Positions 49,020 through 60,770 of a stretch of 64,000 nt of DNA are shown piece after piece. Source of the DNA: Metallyticus violacea (Eukaryota > Arthropoda > Insecta > Mantodea > Metallyticidae); assembly GCA_030762175.1 (NCBI GenBank), contig CM060833.1, positions 169,522,501-169,586,500 of the forward strand. The letters run 5' to 3'. Position 1 is the first letter of the stretch. The number at the start of each line of letters is the position of its first letter. The notes under the pieces are model-generated. The model was not told the DNA's origin. It was given only the letters and a program-made list of their open reading frames with translations, and did not search any database. A program made the position numbers and the translations under genes.

Positions 49020-50100
49020 CATCCGGCTTACAAATTTAACAAAACAAACATTTATTACTCCAAAAGTAATGAAGATATTTCCTTACAGTTTTCTTCTATA
49101 TAGACAATAGTTCAAAATATTAGTCGTTATTTTACACCTTCTCGATGTGAATTCCATTAGTGCGCGACAGATGTCCAACCTGTATTTACTCTTCGTCCAT
49201 GTGTTCGACAGCATTACAGTCGCGATATTCTTTATAGCTATACTAATACGACAGACAGTATAAATGAGGAAGATCGCGTAATGGTGTTTGAAATACGTGC
49301 GTCTTGACAATAACTCCACAGGAATAAATTAAGCGAAACAGTGTCTGGGATCTAGGTGGCCAAGAGATAGATTGAGAGCACCTTTTCCAATCCATAGTCC
49401 GGAAAGTTCTTGATCCAGAAGAAGCCTTGTCACTTGCGCGTAATGGTACGGTGCACCGTATTGCTGGAAAACTGCGGCTTGAGGAAGCAGAGGCAAGGCT
49501 GACTTCTGTAACTTACGCAGTTAGGTGGTAGCATTTACACTTTGTACTGCGAAGAAGAACGGGTCTATGACCTTGTCCTTCATCATGCAGGGCACACATT
49601 CACTTTGGGTGAATCTTATTGATACTGGAGCATTATATGTTCCCTATATTATCAAATATGGGGAACATTCCCGGAAATATGGAACGATACCGCAGTTTCA
49701 TCAATTTGAGCTACAATTGTTTCCACGAAGGCTTTCCGTCGTGGTTTATCCATGGATTTGACTTCTTGGACTTTGTAGGCTGTTAGCCGCAACCTTTTTT
49801 TTTCCAGGACATCGTGGACTGTGAAACGAGGTACACGTAACTCTCTACTTGCTTGTTTCGCTGATTTTCTGGGATTCATTTGGAAGGTCACACAAATGCA
49901 TTCATCGACCTGATCAGAAACTTTGCGTTTGACGTTTTTATCCGAATAGAAAATTAGACCCCCAGACATATGTTCCTTTAATGATTGACACGTAGCTTCG
50001 GCAAGCCTTGGATGATACTCCCGTCGAACATCTCTCCTAACGCTGCATTTGCGCTCTTCGTTTCCACACGAGCACGTGCTGCTCCACAACTATGCAGGTT
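49020..50100 (-). pseudogene. Tc1/mariner-superfamily transposase relic, near full-length
   Basis: Minus-strand frames give, in order: SDKNVKRKVSDQVDECICVT, NPRKSAKQASRELRVPRFTV and LRLTAYKVQEV (DNA-binding part); SFHISGNV; CMMKDKVIDPFFFAVQSVNA; VFQQYGAPYHYAQVTRLLLD and LWIGKGAL (catalytic Asp of 'FQQDGAPPH' is Tyr); and WTKSKYRLDICRALMEFTSR at the C-terminus. The order of parts is complete but at least three frames are used and a key Asp is lost. Confidence 0.75.
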
Positions 50101-50937
50101 AAGTCCACTAAACAATCATTGTTTAAGCTGAATGTGTTTATTAGTTTTTCCGTATCATATTTGTGTTTTATTATACCCTTAAGTCGGACATAATGTAGTG
50201 CATTCTGACTGGAACCTCATAGATTAACCAGTGTTGGAGAAAACTTCCTCTCCTTAAATATCATTTTCCCATGGATATTCATAATGCTCGTGGCAAAATT
50301 CAATGTGATCTATTCTGGAACCATCATATATAATAGCTACTCTATATGAAGCTGATTTCCTAAGAATACCAAAAGCAGCGCCCCTCAAAACTAGAAAATT
50401 AGTACGAGTGCTCAAGACATACCCATTGCTGAACAATTACTGTCTTGCGGCATCTATTAGTGCACGATCTTGTTCTGCATTATACATGTGTGGTCGTTCT
50501 CCTTCTTTTCTTGTTAAACAATCTCGTGCTAGTTACTGTTTGCAGCAACAAAATGTTGTTCTGGGATATACTCCATACAGTACTCCAGCACGTTCCCTCT
50601 TGTCAGCATAATGAGTAGGGATAATATTTTCATGCACTAAAAATCGCTTAAATATGCAGGCAATTGTGTCATTAAAACGTCAAATATATGCAACAAAAAT
50701 GCAGTTAAAACCAACATTGGATAATTTATATGCACAACAGAACATTTATTTTTTTAAAATTCTGGACCCTCATCATGTATTCTATTGCAGTTGGTCACCA
50801 CTAGATGTTTTAGGTTTTGCAGAGTTAGTCTTCTTCTGTTGTATCTTAGGATGCTCGTATAGCGGGAGAAACTTCGTTCAACCTCGCATGACGATAAAGG
50901 AATCCACGCCTACCATTATGTCCTTGTTCCGCGTCCC
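50101..50937. other. Unassigned stretch
   Basis: Nothing is recognised here. Confidence 0.3.
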
Positions 50938-51010
50938 CCTCTTCTTCTTCTTCTTCTTCTTCTTCTTCTTCTTCTTCTTCTTCTTCTTCTTCTTCTTCTT
51001 CTTCTTCTTC
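50938..51010. repeat. (TTC)n microsatellite
   Basis: About 24 pure TTC units. It creates false poly-Phe and poly-Glu frames on the two strands. Confidence 0.95.
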
Positions 51011-51989
51011 GTGTTGCAGAAAGTGGCCCCACCAGAATTTCTTGTACTTCACATATTTGTTCACATCGTTGATTTTTGGAAACGATTTTCTGAACTGTTT
51101 CTTCAACAATTTCGTCAATATTACCAGGAACTGATATTAATTTGGATAATTTTGTTTTAAAGGTCCACGCACGTTTCAGTACTACTTGCTTTCAATGATG
51201 AAACAAAGATTAACCTCCACTTCTGAGTATGAGAGAAACTTTTGCGCTATTTCGATATGCAGCATCAGAAGAATTCTTATGAACGTAGTAGATGGCAACA
51301 AGCAGCTATGTACAAAATTGGCTTATTGTCTTAGACTTGTATTTGAGATGCTTTTTAAAGGAAGATGCACGTTTATCAACAAGTGGAAAATTAACTCCAA
51401 ATTACTGTCTCTGATGCATGATACACGGTAGGACGTGCCTAACAGCATTGCGGGGGTGGGGGGGGGGCAAATGGGTGCATGGAGCGCAGAAAACTGTTCT
51501 ATAATATAGACCTGCATGATGTTTACTGAAAAATTAAGTGAGGATTTAAAAATGAAAACTGTTAATTTAGAACCCCATCAACTCGAAGGTCCTTTTCCAA
51601 AAGACACACTTACAAATAAATATTTCTGATCTTGTTATAAAGTAAACACAAAAATGGACAAGCAATACACAATTTTGGTTTTGGTTGTGCTAATCACTAC
51701 ACTTCGGTGTACTGTCAGGCGTGTTGACTCTTCGCTGACCGAAACAACAAGAAATATGCAGATGCATGGTGTAACTATTAAACACTGACAGCAATAGAAA
51801 AGCATGAAATCTCAACTAATCATGTTATATCCTGTTTAACACACGAGAGATGAATAAAAGCAAATGTATTGTGTCACAGTTTTTCAATGAAGAAAATATT
51901 AAAATAATTTATACACTGTCACAGATATTGAACGTAATATTAACATTACGTTGCTCGTGGTCATGATGAAAACTACGTCTCGTAAAAGA
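51011..51989. other. Unassigned stretch
   Basis: A frame at 51186-51431 is not convincingly assigned. It may belong to the hAT relic downstream. Confidence 0.25.
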
Positions 51990-52640
51990 GGGCATTTTTA
52001 AGTATTTTGGTTGGAAAATCGTTCGAAAATGAAATTATTAAGATAGGAAAATAATGAGTTGAATCTTAACAAGGGTAGGATGGTGCAGCTAATATGGATG
52101 GAAAAGACCATGCTCTGCAAGCACATATCAAAGATAAGAGTATGGACAACTGATTACGTACCCTGCTCTGGTCATAACTTAAATTTAGTTCTCAATGATT
52201 CCGTTAATTACAATTCAGAATTAAGGGACTTTTACGCAACTGTAATTAGCTCCTTAGATAATGGGACAACCAAAAGCGTATTGGGAAAGAAAAAGAAAGA
52301 AAAAATCCGTCCTAGGAGATGGTCTTCTCTATTTACAGTTTATTCTCTTTGAAAAGTGAGTTTTTATGTGCCTTGCGAATACACTTCTGATCTCAATGAA
52401 TCTTCTGAAAAATGCAGCTTTTGCATTCAAAAAGAACGGAATTCCCTTCAACTTGTACTTATGCTTGTTTTCTAGTGTAAAATATTGTTCCAAAATATTT
52501 ACAACAAAAGTCCCACTGATTTATTGCGACCACATCACTGTTAAAACAAGCCCGAAGTAATATGATGGTGCTGGGGGATCAATTATCGAGTACTGTTATA
52601 AAGGAAGCAAAGGAAATCTCAATTCCTGGAAAATAAACCT
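51990..52640 (+). pseudogene. hAT transposase relic, ZMYM1-like type
   Basis: The frame at 52059-52352 contains YVPCSGHNLNLVLNDSV and then SELRDFYATVISSL. This matches the 'C.aH.LNLvv.Da......FF..v..L..F' part of ZMYM1-like hAT transposases. Around 52480-52640 shifted frames read NMMVLGDQLSSTVIKEAKEI, resembling the later 'al..Ak.ia..l.i' helix. The catalytic start and dimerisation end are absent. Confidence 0.6.
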
Positions 52641-52942
52641 TGTTTTCAAAGCAACACGCACTTGCGTTCTTCATAATGACGTTCTGCGAAAGAATAGCCT
52701 GCACAATGCCTTGCAGCAGTATAAATAATTTAATAAGCTTTAAACATGCAACCGAATAGCAACAATGGACAATGTAAGGTTTATATGCCCTTTTCTTTTG
52801 AGTTGACAGTAATAGAAGTTAAATGTATGTTATAACAACGACTGCAGTTGTGATTGGTGTCCTGTGGTAGTCTTTTAAGGAAAGTGGATGTCTACCGTAA
52901 TCATTGCCATAGCAAACATTTAAATTGTATTATTGAAATCTT

Positions 52943-52977
<35 letters not shown>

Positions 52978-53573
52978 GGACACTAAGTCGTAATATAAAC
53001 CTTACAGTAAATGAAACATTGTGCACATTGTATGTATATTTATTATACAGAATATACATAAAATATGTTATTTTTTGCAAGACACTAGTTGAGCAAAATG
53101 TTGCATTACATTGCTGTCTCGTATTTAAGCTAGAGCTGTGCATGCTAGAAGACGTTTTGTAAACAGAGAGTTCATTTAAAGCCCTGAATTTGTACAATAA
53201 CTTCAGAACTAACTACCTCAAGGTCATTGGCGTATTTTCGCTCTAATATCGTAGTTAAGAGAAATTCTGTGAATACGAGTACAGTATATACATAAGAGTT
53301 CTAAGAACGCTGTTGGCTTCCAAGTTCCAGTTAAACGTGAATGCAAATCAAATGTTACAATGCTCCTGTATGTTGTGTGTGTAGAAAGGGTGGGGAGGGG
53401 GGGTTTGAAATTCTACGAAACCAGTTAACCAGTTTTTGTAGTGTACTGACTTTTGCGGCTTCGTTAAGGGAAACTTTTCCGTATTCTTTACACAGGTTCG
53501 TAGTGTGATGGTAATGTAAAGTCACATATTCGACTTCCATGTTTAATAACTTTGCCTGGATAAGGAGATAGGT
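52641..53573. other. Unassigned stretch with poly(A)
   Basis: A run of 33 A lies at 52944-52976. A short G-rich patch is at 53385-53405. Nothing else is recognised. Confidence 0.4.
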
Positions 53574-53894
53574 ATAAAGCTGATGAATTGAATTGATTTA
53601 TTTACGGACGCTCTTTAACATATGAGGTCATCAGCGTCCCATTCTATTTAAGGCTTGAAACGGCCGACAAATTTTGCTCAGAGGCCTCTTCTTTCAAGCT
53701 TGAGGTTCTTTATCGTGCCGTAAATGTACGACACGGGACCCACGGCTTCACTTCCCTTCCGAAGGAAGCCATACTTAAGATTTTTACGCCCGAAAAAATC
53801 AATCGATCCTGGCCGGGTTCGAACTCGCGACCTTGGGTTTAGAAGGCAAGTATGGTTACCACTACACCACCAGGATCGACATAAAGCTAATGAA
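53574..53894 (-). mobile_element. tRNA-derived SINE, family B, full-length with target duplication
   Basis: The antisense body (53588-53880) carries the inverted B box GGGTTCGAACTCGC (53815-53828). The head ends CCACTACACCACCAGGATC, and the 3' hairpin is GGACGC (53606-53611) with GCGTCC (53634-53639). The flanks hold a 14-base direct repeat, ATAAAGCTGATGAA (53574-53587) and ATAAAGCTAATGAA (53881-53894), with one mismatch. Confidence 0.88.
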
Positions 53895-54059
53895 AGTACC
53901 ATATTAGTGTCTAGTGCGTTTTCTCTTATGAGGCCTTAATTTTCGAAACTGGGCTCGGTGCATTTAGGTTTTAAGACTATCTAAGGGCTCGCAATATTCC
54001 GTGCTTGCCATGTTTGATAATGCTTACGAGGACTAGTCAATAAAGACAAAGAATGATTT

Positions 54060-55080
54060 GCTTACTTACGAAGCACACTAGACATGGTCAAAGGTGATTT
54101 TTTTTTTTTTTTTTTTTTTTTTCCGGAGTAGTTTCCATTACGTTGTATGCACTTTTGCCTGCCAGTCCTGGAAGATGTGCTGGAAACCGTTTTGACATTT
54201 TCTTCAGAATCATCTCCGCCTCCTTCACTACAGCTGTTGAACCAAAACGCTGGTCCCACAGCTTGTTTTTGGACGAGGGAGCGTCTCACATAGCTAGGAC
54301 CGGCATGTATGGACCGTTGGGCACACATTCCATGTATATTTTTTCTGCCTAAATGTTGAGCAACGATGTTGGAAATGTGAGGGTGTGCATTGTCATGGTG
54401 AAGGCGCTAACAGGAAGAATGCAGCTCAAGGCGTTTTCGTTGGATGTGTTCGCCAGGATGCTCAAAACAGTCTCATAAAATTCCCTAACTGTTGTTTCCA
54501 GAACAGTTGAAGAACGAAACCATCGTAAACTTTATTGGCCTTCTTTGTTGTGGGAGAACGAGACTGAGCTCGCCTAATTGCTTGCGGGAGAGTAATGATG
54601 AAGCCAAGTTGTAATGATGCAGTTCAGTTATCACTCGTCGTGTTCTTCTACAAGAAGCTGAAGCTCCCGATACACATCCACGCGCACCATCTTCTGTACA
54701 GATCAATCGAGGCACCACATGGCACACGCAGAATGGTCAACGCACTACCATGAGACATCTGCCTGTCTATGTACTGTTTTTCGTCGATTTTCCCGAACAA
54801 TGGCGGTAGCTATGTTAATAATGACCTCGCCACTGAAAGAGAATCACAGCCCTCCTTAAACCCTTTGAACCGCCGAAGTGCGGTTGATTGTGGCAGAACA
54901 TCTCATAGTTGTAACATCGCCTATGCTTCCATATCTCTCTGCAGTAGACGGAAGCAAATTTTCAGAGCAGCGCACTGGTCGTTGCGAAGCGACTCTATTT
55001 TACGCAGCCGATCGATAAACACTAGCTCTTCTGCACTAAGATGCCTGCGTTTATGCGCTTCCAATTTCTTTCACTGATAC
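54060..55080 (-). pseudogene. mariner-like transposase relic
   Basis: The minus-strand sequence encodes LHHDNAHPHISNIVAQHLG near 54350-54410, the third catalytic segment of mariner ('HDNARPH'). Later come a KEAEMILKKMS-like helix and a C-terminal QKCIQRNGNYSGKK equivalent of 'W.KCI...G.Y.EK', ending in a 25-base T run (54098-54122). Upstream parts (54485-55080) are too decayed to read through. Confidence 0.65.
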
Positions 55081-55165
55081 GTGAGATCTGTTCTTAAAAA
55101 ATTAAAAAAAAAAAGTCTTCTATTGCCAAAGTTCACACTCATTTTATCTGGAAGTGTGCAAAGCT

Positions 55166-55435
55166 ATGGTATTTACTACTGAGACATCAAAGGCGGTGGA
55201 CACTCACATGATACATGAGATATAATGTCAAACTGGGGAAAACTTTTTTTTTTTCATTTAAAGAAAGGGAAAATTCCAGACCTAGTTTAGAGTACCTCCC
55301 CGGCATTTGCCATTATTGAGGACTGATAAAAACCTGGAAAAAACCTCAGTCAGGGAGGACAGTCCTGGCGAAAATCGAACCCTGACCTCCTACTCATGAG
55401 TCCGTGCCTTAACGACCTCGGCCACCCATGGTGGT
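55166..55435 (-). mobile_element. tRNA-derived SINE, family A
   Basis: The antisense copy carries CAGTCAGGGAGGACAGTCCT and a head CTCGGCCACCCATGGTGG ending at about 55435. The B box is inverted as AATCGAACCCTGA. Confidence 0.85.
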
Positions 55436-56637
55436 AAACTGTTGAGTCACAAACCGTTAAAATAGTTGCTAGTCAAAAAGTTGAAATTCGTTACAACAAT
55501 GGAAGTTTATTACATTACACCAGATCTGCCGTTCTATACGTGCCCATTGTTGAGTTTCAAATGGAATTTTATTACACATTTGAAGTTAGGAGTTATCGAA
55601 ATGAACAATAATTTAAATTCATTCATTATTTTGGCATTAAATTATAAATATTATATATATTTAGAACTAGATTTTAAATTTTCAGGGAGGGTTTTAATTT
55701 CAGGAGGGCCCCACAGCATATAGAACAAGCTTATGAAGAAGTGTTTTGTAATTAATTAATGGGTCAATTCCGTGATAGGTGCTAAGACACAATGTCATGA
55801 TGTGAGGATTACCGTTTTTAACATCCACTGCTTATTATGTGTTTGGGGACACCGTGGATTACAAACATAATATTATAAATTAGAATGCAATTTGCCTTTA
55901 TAGGGGAAGAAGAAATTGGCATATAAATAAATAATACTCTCAACCAGGCAAATTGTCCGGAATTTGGAGCCTATACATGCAGGTAGATAAATCAAGCGCT
56001 ACGGTGGTTTGAGGTGATGGATGGGTACGCCAGGTCAATGAGATTTAATACGAACTGCAAGGGGGTGTTATAGAATAGAACGGTAAATGGTTAAAGCGCA
56101 GAGAGGACGGATTTTCCCAATACCCATAGTTGTGACGCGAAGGACTGGTGTAATGAATGTGTTGCTGGAAACGTTACACAGTTGGCACATCCTGGTTGTG
56201 ACGTCAGGTGTTCTGGAGGGGAGCACAACAATAAAGTAGAGCGGGAAACATTCGCCGTGCTTCACTCACGACGGCCGGCATGTGATGATCATATCAATTA
56301 GCAGTAATTATGAATGAGTTAAGGTGACTCTATCGGTTGTGTAATATCTGGAATATGTGTAGTGATTGTAGTGAGAGCAGATTGCGAAATGTGTTACTGA
56401 TTAGAAGAAGGATGCATGTGTCCACGTCTGTCATAGCCATAGGTAAGATGGATATAAAATATATTTCTGAATTACTAATTTTAACTTTCTTTCTCTAAAT
56501 GAAATATTCAAAGCGAACGTTACTAAGAGGCATTAAGAAATGCCCAATTTGATTCCCATTGGTGCATTATTTGGAAAGGGTAGGGTATGGCAATTGAGTG
56601 ATATTGTCTAATACTACTACTATTACTATGTGATATA
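55436..56637. other. Unassigned stretch
   Basis: Nothing is recognised here. Confidence 0.3.
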
Positions 56638-57817
56638 CCCCATACCAGGGGTTCTCAACCTATGGTATCCTACCATTGACGCCACGTGAGCTATTGCTCG
56701 ATGGTATGTAAACATTTTAGCAAATAGATAAATTAACATTTGTTTTACAATCAACAAATATTTAACAGTTCTACTATAACAATAGATTTTACATTATCAT
56801 AAAAAACTTTTGTGTAATACTGTACAAAAATAATATGAAAGTTCATGATCAGATAAGTGGGATGTTTAGCTGCGAGATGTATTTACAGTTAAAAAAACAT
56901 TGGAGTTGGGGGTTTTAAGAAAATATTAAGCTTCTTGATAACATAAATCAATATAGAAACACGTTTTCCTTTCTATTGTTGGATGCTTTCTTAAGTGAAA
57001 ATGAAATTCTTCTTCATTGCGAGCTGGCGGTAAATATTAAGAAGGACCTTATAAGTCTCATCTTAGATTTCAATGTATACTTGCTTGAAAACCTGGATTC
57101 AGAATTTAGATGCCCGTTTTCTATACTGTAATCTTGCCAGAACTAACTTCTTCCGGGAAGACGAATTGATCGAGCTATAATGCGGCTGGAGTCTCGGGCA
57201 TATGAATTAACAGACTTCTGACTGGCAAGAAAATATCCATTTGTGTGTGAATGTGGCTATTACTTACCTTTGTGAATGTGCATTTTCTTCTCTAATTTAT
57301 GTATAAAACAAGTAAAGAAATAAGTTGGATATTGATCCCGATTTGACTAAAATTAAGTTAGTTGAAACGAAAAATTAATGAACTGTGTGCTAAACAAGCA
57401 CAACTTTCGCACTGAAACAAAAGTGAAAATCAGTTAAATTTGTAAAATGAACAATTTTTATGACTGTAAGTTTGAGTACCGGAGTACCAGTATCTGGAGT
57501 GTATGTTTTTTCAAGTATTTAGGTATTCAGTCACTATATTTAAAGCTAAACAAAATTAATTTTAAGGCATTTCGCAGAAAAATCCATTGAATAGGAATAG
57601 TCTAGCAGTTTTTTCTTTATAAATATCTAATTCTAAATAACTACATATAAGAAATAAATAAATTTAGTGTTGTAAAATTTTAGAGAAATGTTCATTTTGA
57701 CCCTTATATCACAAACTCGCGCAATTCCCTAGTAAAATTTTCTTGCCGATACACATAGTGTCCTGCTTTGAATGTAATGGTGGCCACTGGAAATAGTTGA
57801 GAACCTCTACCCTATAC
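56638..57817 (+). mobile_element. hAT element with terminal repeats and 8-bp target duplication
   Basis: The body (56646-57809) begins CAGGGGTTCTCAACCTATGG and ends, inverted, TAGAGGTTCTCAAC, the classic hAT terminal repeat. The flanks are CCCCATAC (56638-56645) and CCCTATAC (57810-57817), an 8-base target duplication with one mismatch. Inside, about 56980-57420 encodes HCELAVNIKKDLISLILDF, then VAITYLCECAFSSL and LDIDPDLTKIKLVE, matching the C-terminal dimerisation region of ZBED/FAM200-type hAT transposases ('T.LCE..FS.L..IK.K.R..L..EP.LR'). The N-terminal two-thirds are missing. Confidence 0.88.
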
Positions 57818-58813
57818 GATCTCTAAGAAACCTTGCCCATTCTACGCAAAAACAGAAATGGCGTTACTACTGCAGAATGTAAGTTGCCGATTATGTGTTT
57901 GCATTGCAGCCAAAATCTTTCTTTGGGTTGAAGCAAAATGCCCCCAAAAATAATGAAACCAGAAAGGAATAGCTTTACCTGTGGAATATATTCAGTTGTT
58001 TGGTTCAATTTTTTTATATGACTTACAAATCTTCAATAAGGAAATTACTTGACATCTGTTTTGGCGTTTAATTATAGATGGATAAGGTTAGACTATTTGT
58101 GTAAAAATGTTTAGTACGTGTGTTTCATAAACAGAAACATGTTATAGGCTCAAGATCTCTTGCAGAATATAAGACGATGGGCTAGTAAATTAGTGAAATT
58201 ATGTTAGCAGTGTTTCTAATCTGTTAGAAAGGTAAATATGTAATCCTATATTAAAACATTTTAACAAATTCTGTAAGAGAGAAAGAAATGAATGGATGGG
58301 TTAATGATAGTGTTGCTCTTTTTCTTTGTGCTCTGGAGAGAAATGTGTCTTCTGTATTTCTAAAGAATATTAAGATATAATTTCCATAGCTTCTGGTATG
58401 ATATTAAAGTCAGCATTGTTCCGATAAGCTCATTACAAAACAGACAAAGCTTTTAATTTGGAATTAATGTCCAGTTGTAGTAATGAGGTTAACAAAGTGA
58501 TTTAAAACTAACATTATTGCTAGTGATTAATGCAATGTTGACAAATGTTTGTATGCTGGCAAGAAAGATCAGCATGCATGGAATGAATCGAAAATCAACC
58601 GTTGAAGGAAAAATAGGCAACGTAAAATGAGTTTATGCGCCTCTATAAATAATAGGAGTAAATTGGACAATGGCCAACAGTCTTAAAGATAAATTGCTTT
58701 AGGATTAAAGTAAAATCAGGAAACTTCAACGGTATTATTCAATGCTAATTTTTCGATATTAAAATGACCAAACTGAGAAGCCACACCCGAAACGTGTGTT
58801 TTCCATCTTTGTT
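57818..58813. other. Unassigned stretch
   Basis: Nothing is recognised here. Confidence 0.3.
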
Positions 58814-59080
58814 TTAATAGTGCTTAAGGTGTTTTTTTAACTGTTTTGACATCAGAGGCTGTGGACACTAATGATACGAAAAATGAGAATAATTATAAAT
58901 TGGAATTATTTATTTATTAGGAGGAAGTTTTCCTATTCAGGGTACATTTACTGAATTTACCCGTGAAAAATTGAGGAAAGCCTAGCAAACCCTTATAGTG
59001 GTTAGTGAGAGACGGTGGTCTTGGTGGAATGCGAACTGCAGACCTCCCATTCGCAGTTCATGTCTTAGACCGTGTCGGTT
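58814..59080 (-). mobile_element. Degraded SINE family A
   Basis: An antisense copy with a diverged 3' end (TGACATCAGAGGCTGTGGAC). The head ends near CTTAGACCGTGTCGG at about 59078 and the B box is worn (GCGAACTGCAGAC). Confidence 0.65.
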
Positions 59081-59143
59081 TGTGACTTTCGCTGTAGAAA
59101 ATAGTTCAAAATGTAAAGTTTTATTAATTGTCAAGGCGGAAGT

Positions 59144-59146
59144 GTA

Positions 59147-59229
<83 letters not shown>

Positions 59230-59249
59230 TACTACTACTACTACTACTT
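59144..59249. repeat. (TTA)n(CTA)n microsatellite
   Basis: About 28 TTA units followed by about 7 CTA units. It gives false poly-Tyr and poly-Asn frames. Confidence 0.95.
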
Positions 59250-59699
59250 TTACCACTTTTCCACTCCATGCAGTACACAAATATTATTCTTAGATGTTAT
59301 AAAATTTAATAATGCAATTACTTCTTACACAACAGGATTTTCTAAATATTTCGGTTGGCACATTATTATCAATGCAACGTGAGTACGATACAACTTGAGC
59401 GGAAGGTTAGCTTGCCCTTGGCCGACATTTCGAGTGTAATAGTCTAACAGCATAAATGGTGTAGCGAAGTATAGTGTATTACAAGAGTGGATACTAAAAA
59501 CACGTGCTTGTTGATTGGTGTTATTATACTAGGAAAGGTCAGAAGGAAAATAACAGGCCTATTTAACATTTTTCATGTGTTTGTGCAGAATCCACTCGGA
59601 GGCGGATGGTTACCATGCGTTATTTCTGAACGCCCAGCAAAACTTCAAGCGCCACATGTAGTTGATTTGCAATCAACCTTCCCAAGTAAATGTGTGGCA

Positions 59700-60770
59700 T
59701 TTGTAAAGTTTTGTGATGTACCAGTCGAAAAGAACAAATTTCTAACTAAAATGTAGCTATATCCCACAAGACCGTTATAGTTATCGCTAGAAACTATTGC
59801 ACTATTGTCATCAGCAGATTGAACAATAGTTGCATTTTATTGACAACAATAGACTCTTATATAAATTAAATAGAACAGTGGATCAAGAATTGACCCCTGA
59901 GGAGCTTCATGTTGAATAATAATACTGCGCTGATTATTATTGTGTGAGCGATTTACTTTTATTTTCAGTTTTCCGTTATCAAGGCATGAAATAAATAAAC
60001 TTAGATACTCGTTTTTCTATAAAACATTTTTTCTATTACTATTTCACAAATAACATAAACGCGATAGCTACATTACAGAAAATTCATTCACTGTGTATTA
60101 TATTATTTAATCCTGACAACTTTGTTTAAAAAGACGCATTCTCCGTGTTATTCGTTTCCTGAATCCATACTCGTGTTATATCAGCATAATGTTGCTTTCA
60201 AGATGTGCACACATTCTGTCATAAATTACTTTTTAAATTTCTTAAAAAAAAAAGTTGTTAAAAGCGATATGGGTGTGTAACAGCAACAATCACGCTTATC
60301 ACTTCTTTTACAATGCTTAAGCAATGGGGTATTTGCCTTTTTAAGAAAATGTCAAATTTTAGGGATTTATTACATAGATAACTGAATGTGCACTTATTAG
60401 TGATGAACAAGGTTTTCGTCATATCTTGATGAATTTTTGCTTTGAGTGATAATATTCAAGAAAATTTATTTAACGCTTTCCCAATTTTTTCTGTTCTAAT
60501 ACTTATGTAACTGGATTTTGTTCTTGTAATTAGTATATTTCCCCTTTTATAATATTCCAAGCTATTTTTGTTTAATTGCCGCATTTCTGAATAATAAAGA
60601 TTATTTGCTGCTTTAATAATGTTCCTGAGTATTTTACAGTTCCGTTTACAATGGTTTTTTAAGTTTGTTATTGCTGTCTCTTACTTCATTGTAAATTTTA
60701 CTTTTCTGTTTACAAAACATTTTAATTCCTATAGTAATCCGGCTATTATATTGTTTTGATTATAGCACAG
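59700..60770 (-). pseudogene. Non-LTR retrotransposon (LINE) reverse transcriptase relic
   Basis: On the minus strand, reading from 60770 down: a linker like IKMFCKQKSKIYNEVRDSNN and KILRNIIKAANNLYYSEM; a segment equivalent to 'YRPISLL..FSKIFEKVMY.RL' (HTHIAFNNFFFKKFKK and FMTECVHILKA); GFRK-like sequence; and HEAPQGSILDPLFYLIYI near 59880-59915, matching RT motif 'GVPQGSILGPLLF.IYIN'. A degraded SADDN (for FADD) follows. The order is that of jockey/CR1-like LINEs. Several frames and stops make it inactive; the endonuclease is not seen. Confidence 0.7.

Noticed and set aside
50654..51160. 168-codon plus-strand frame and the minus-strand poly-Glu frame
   Set aside because: Both exist only because the (TTC)n repeat has no stops in two frames.
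53678..53939. Frames with 'PGRVRTRDLG'
   Set aside because: Translation of the family B SINE; it recurs at 62188.
58982..59382. Frames with poly-Tyr or poly-Asn
   Set aside because: Translations of the (TTA)n microsatellite.
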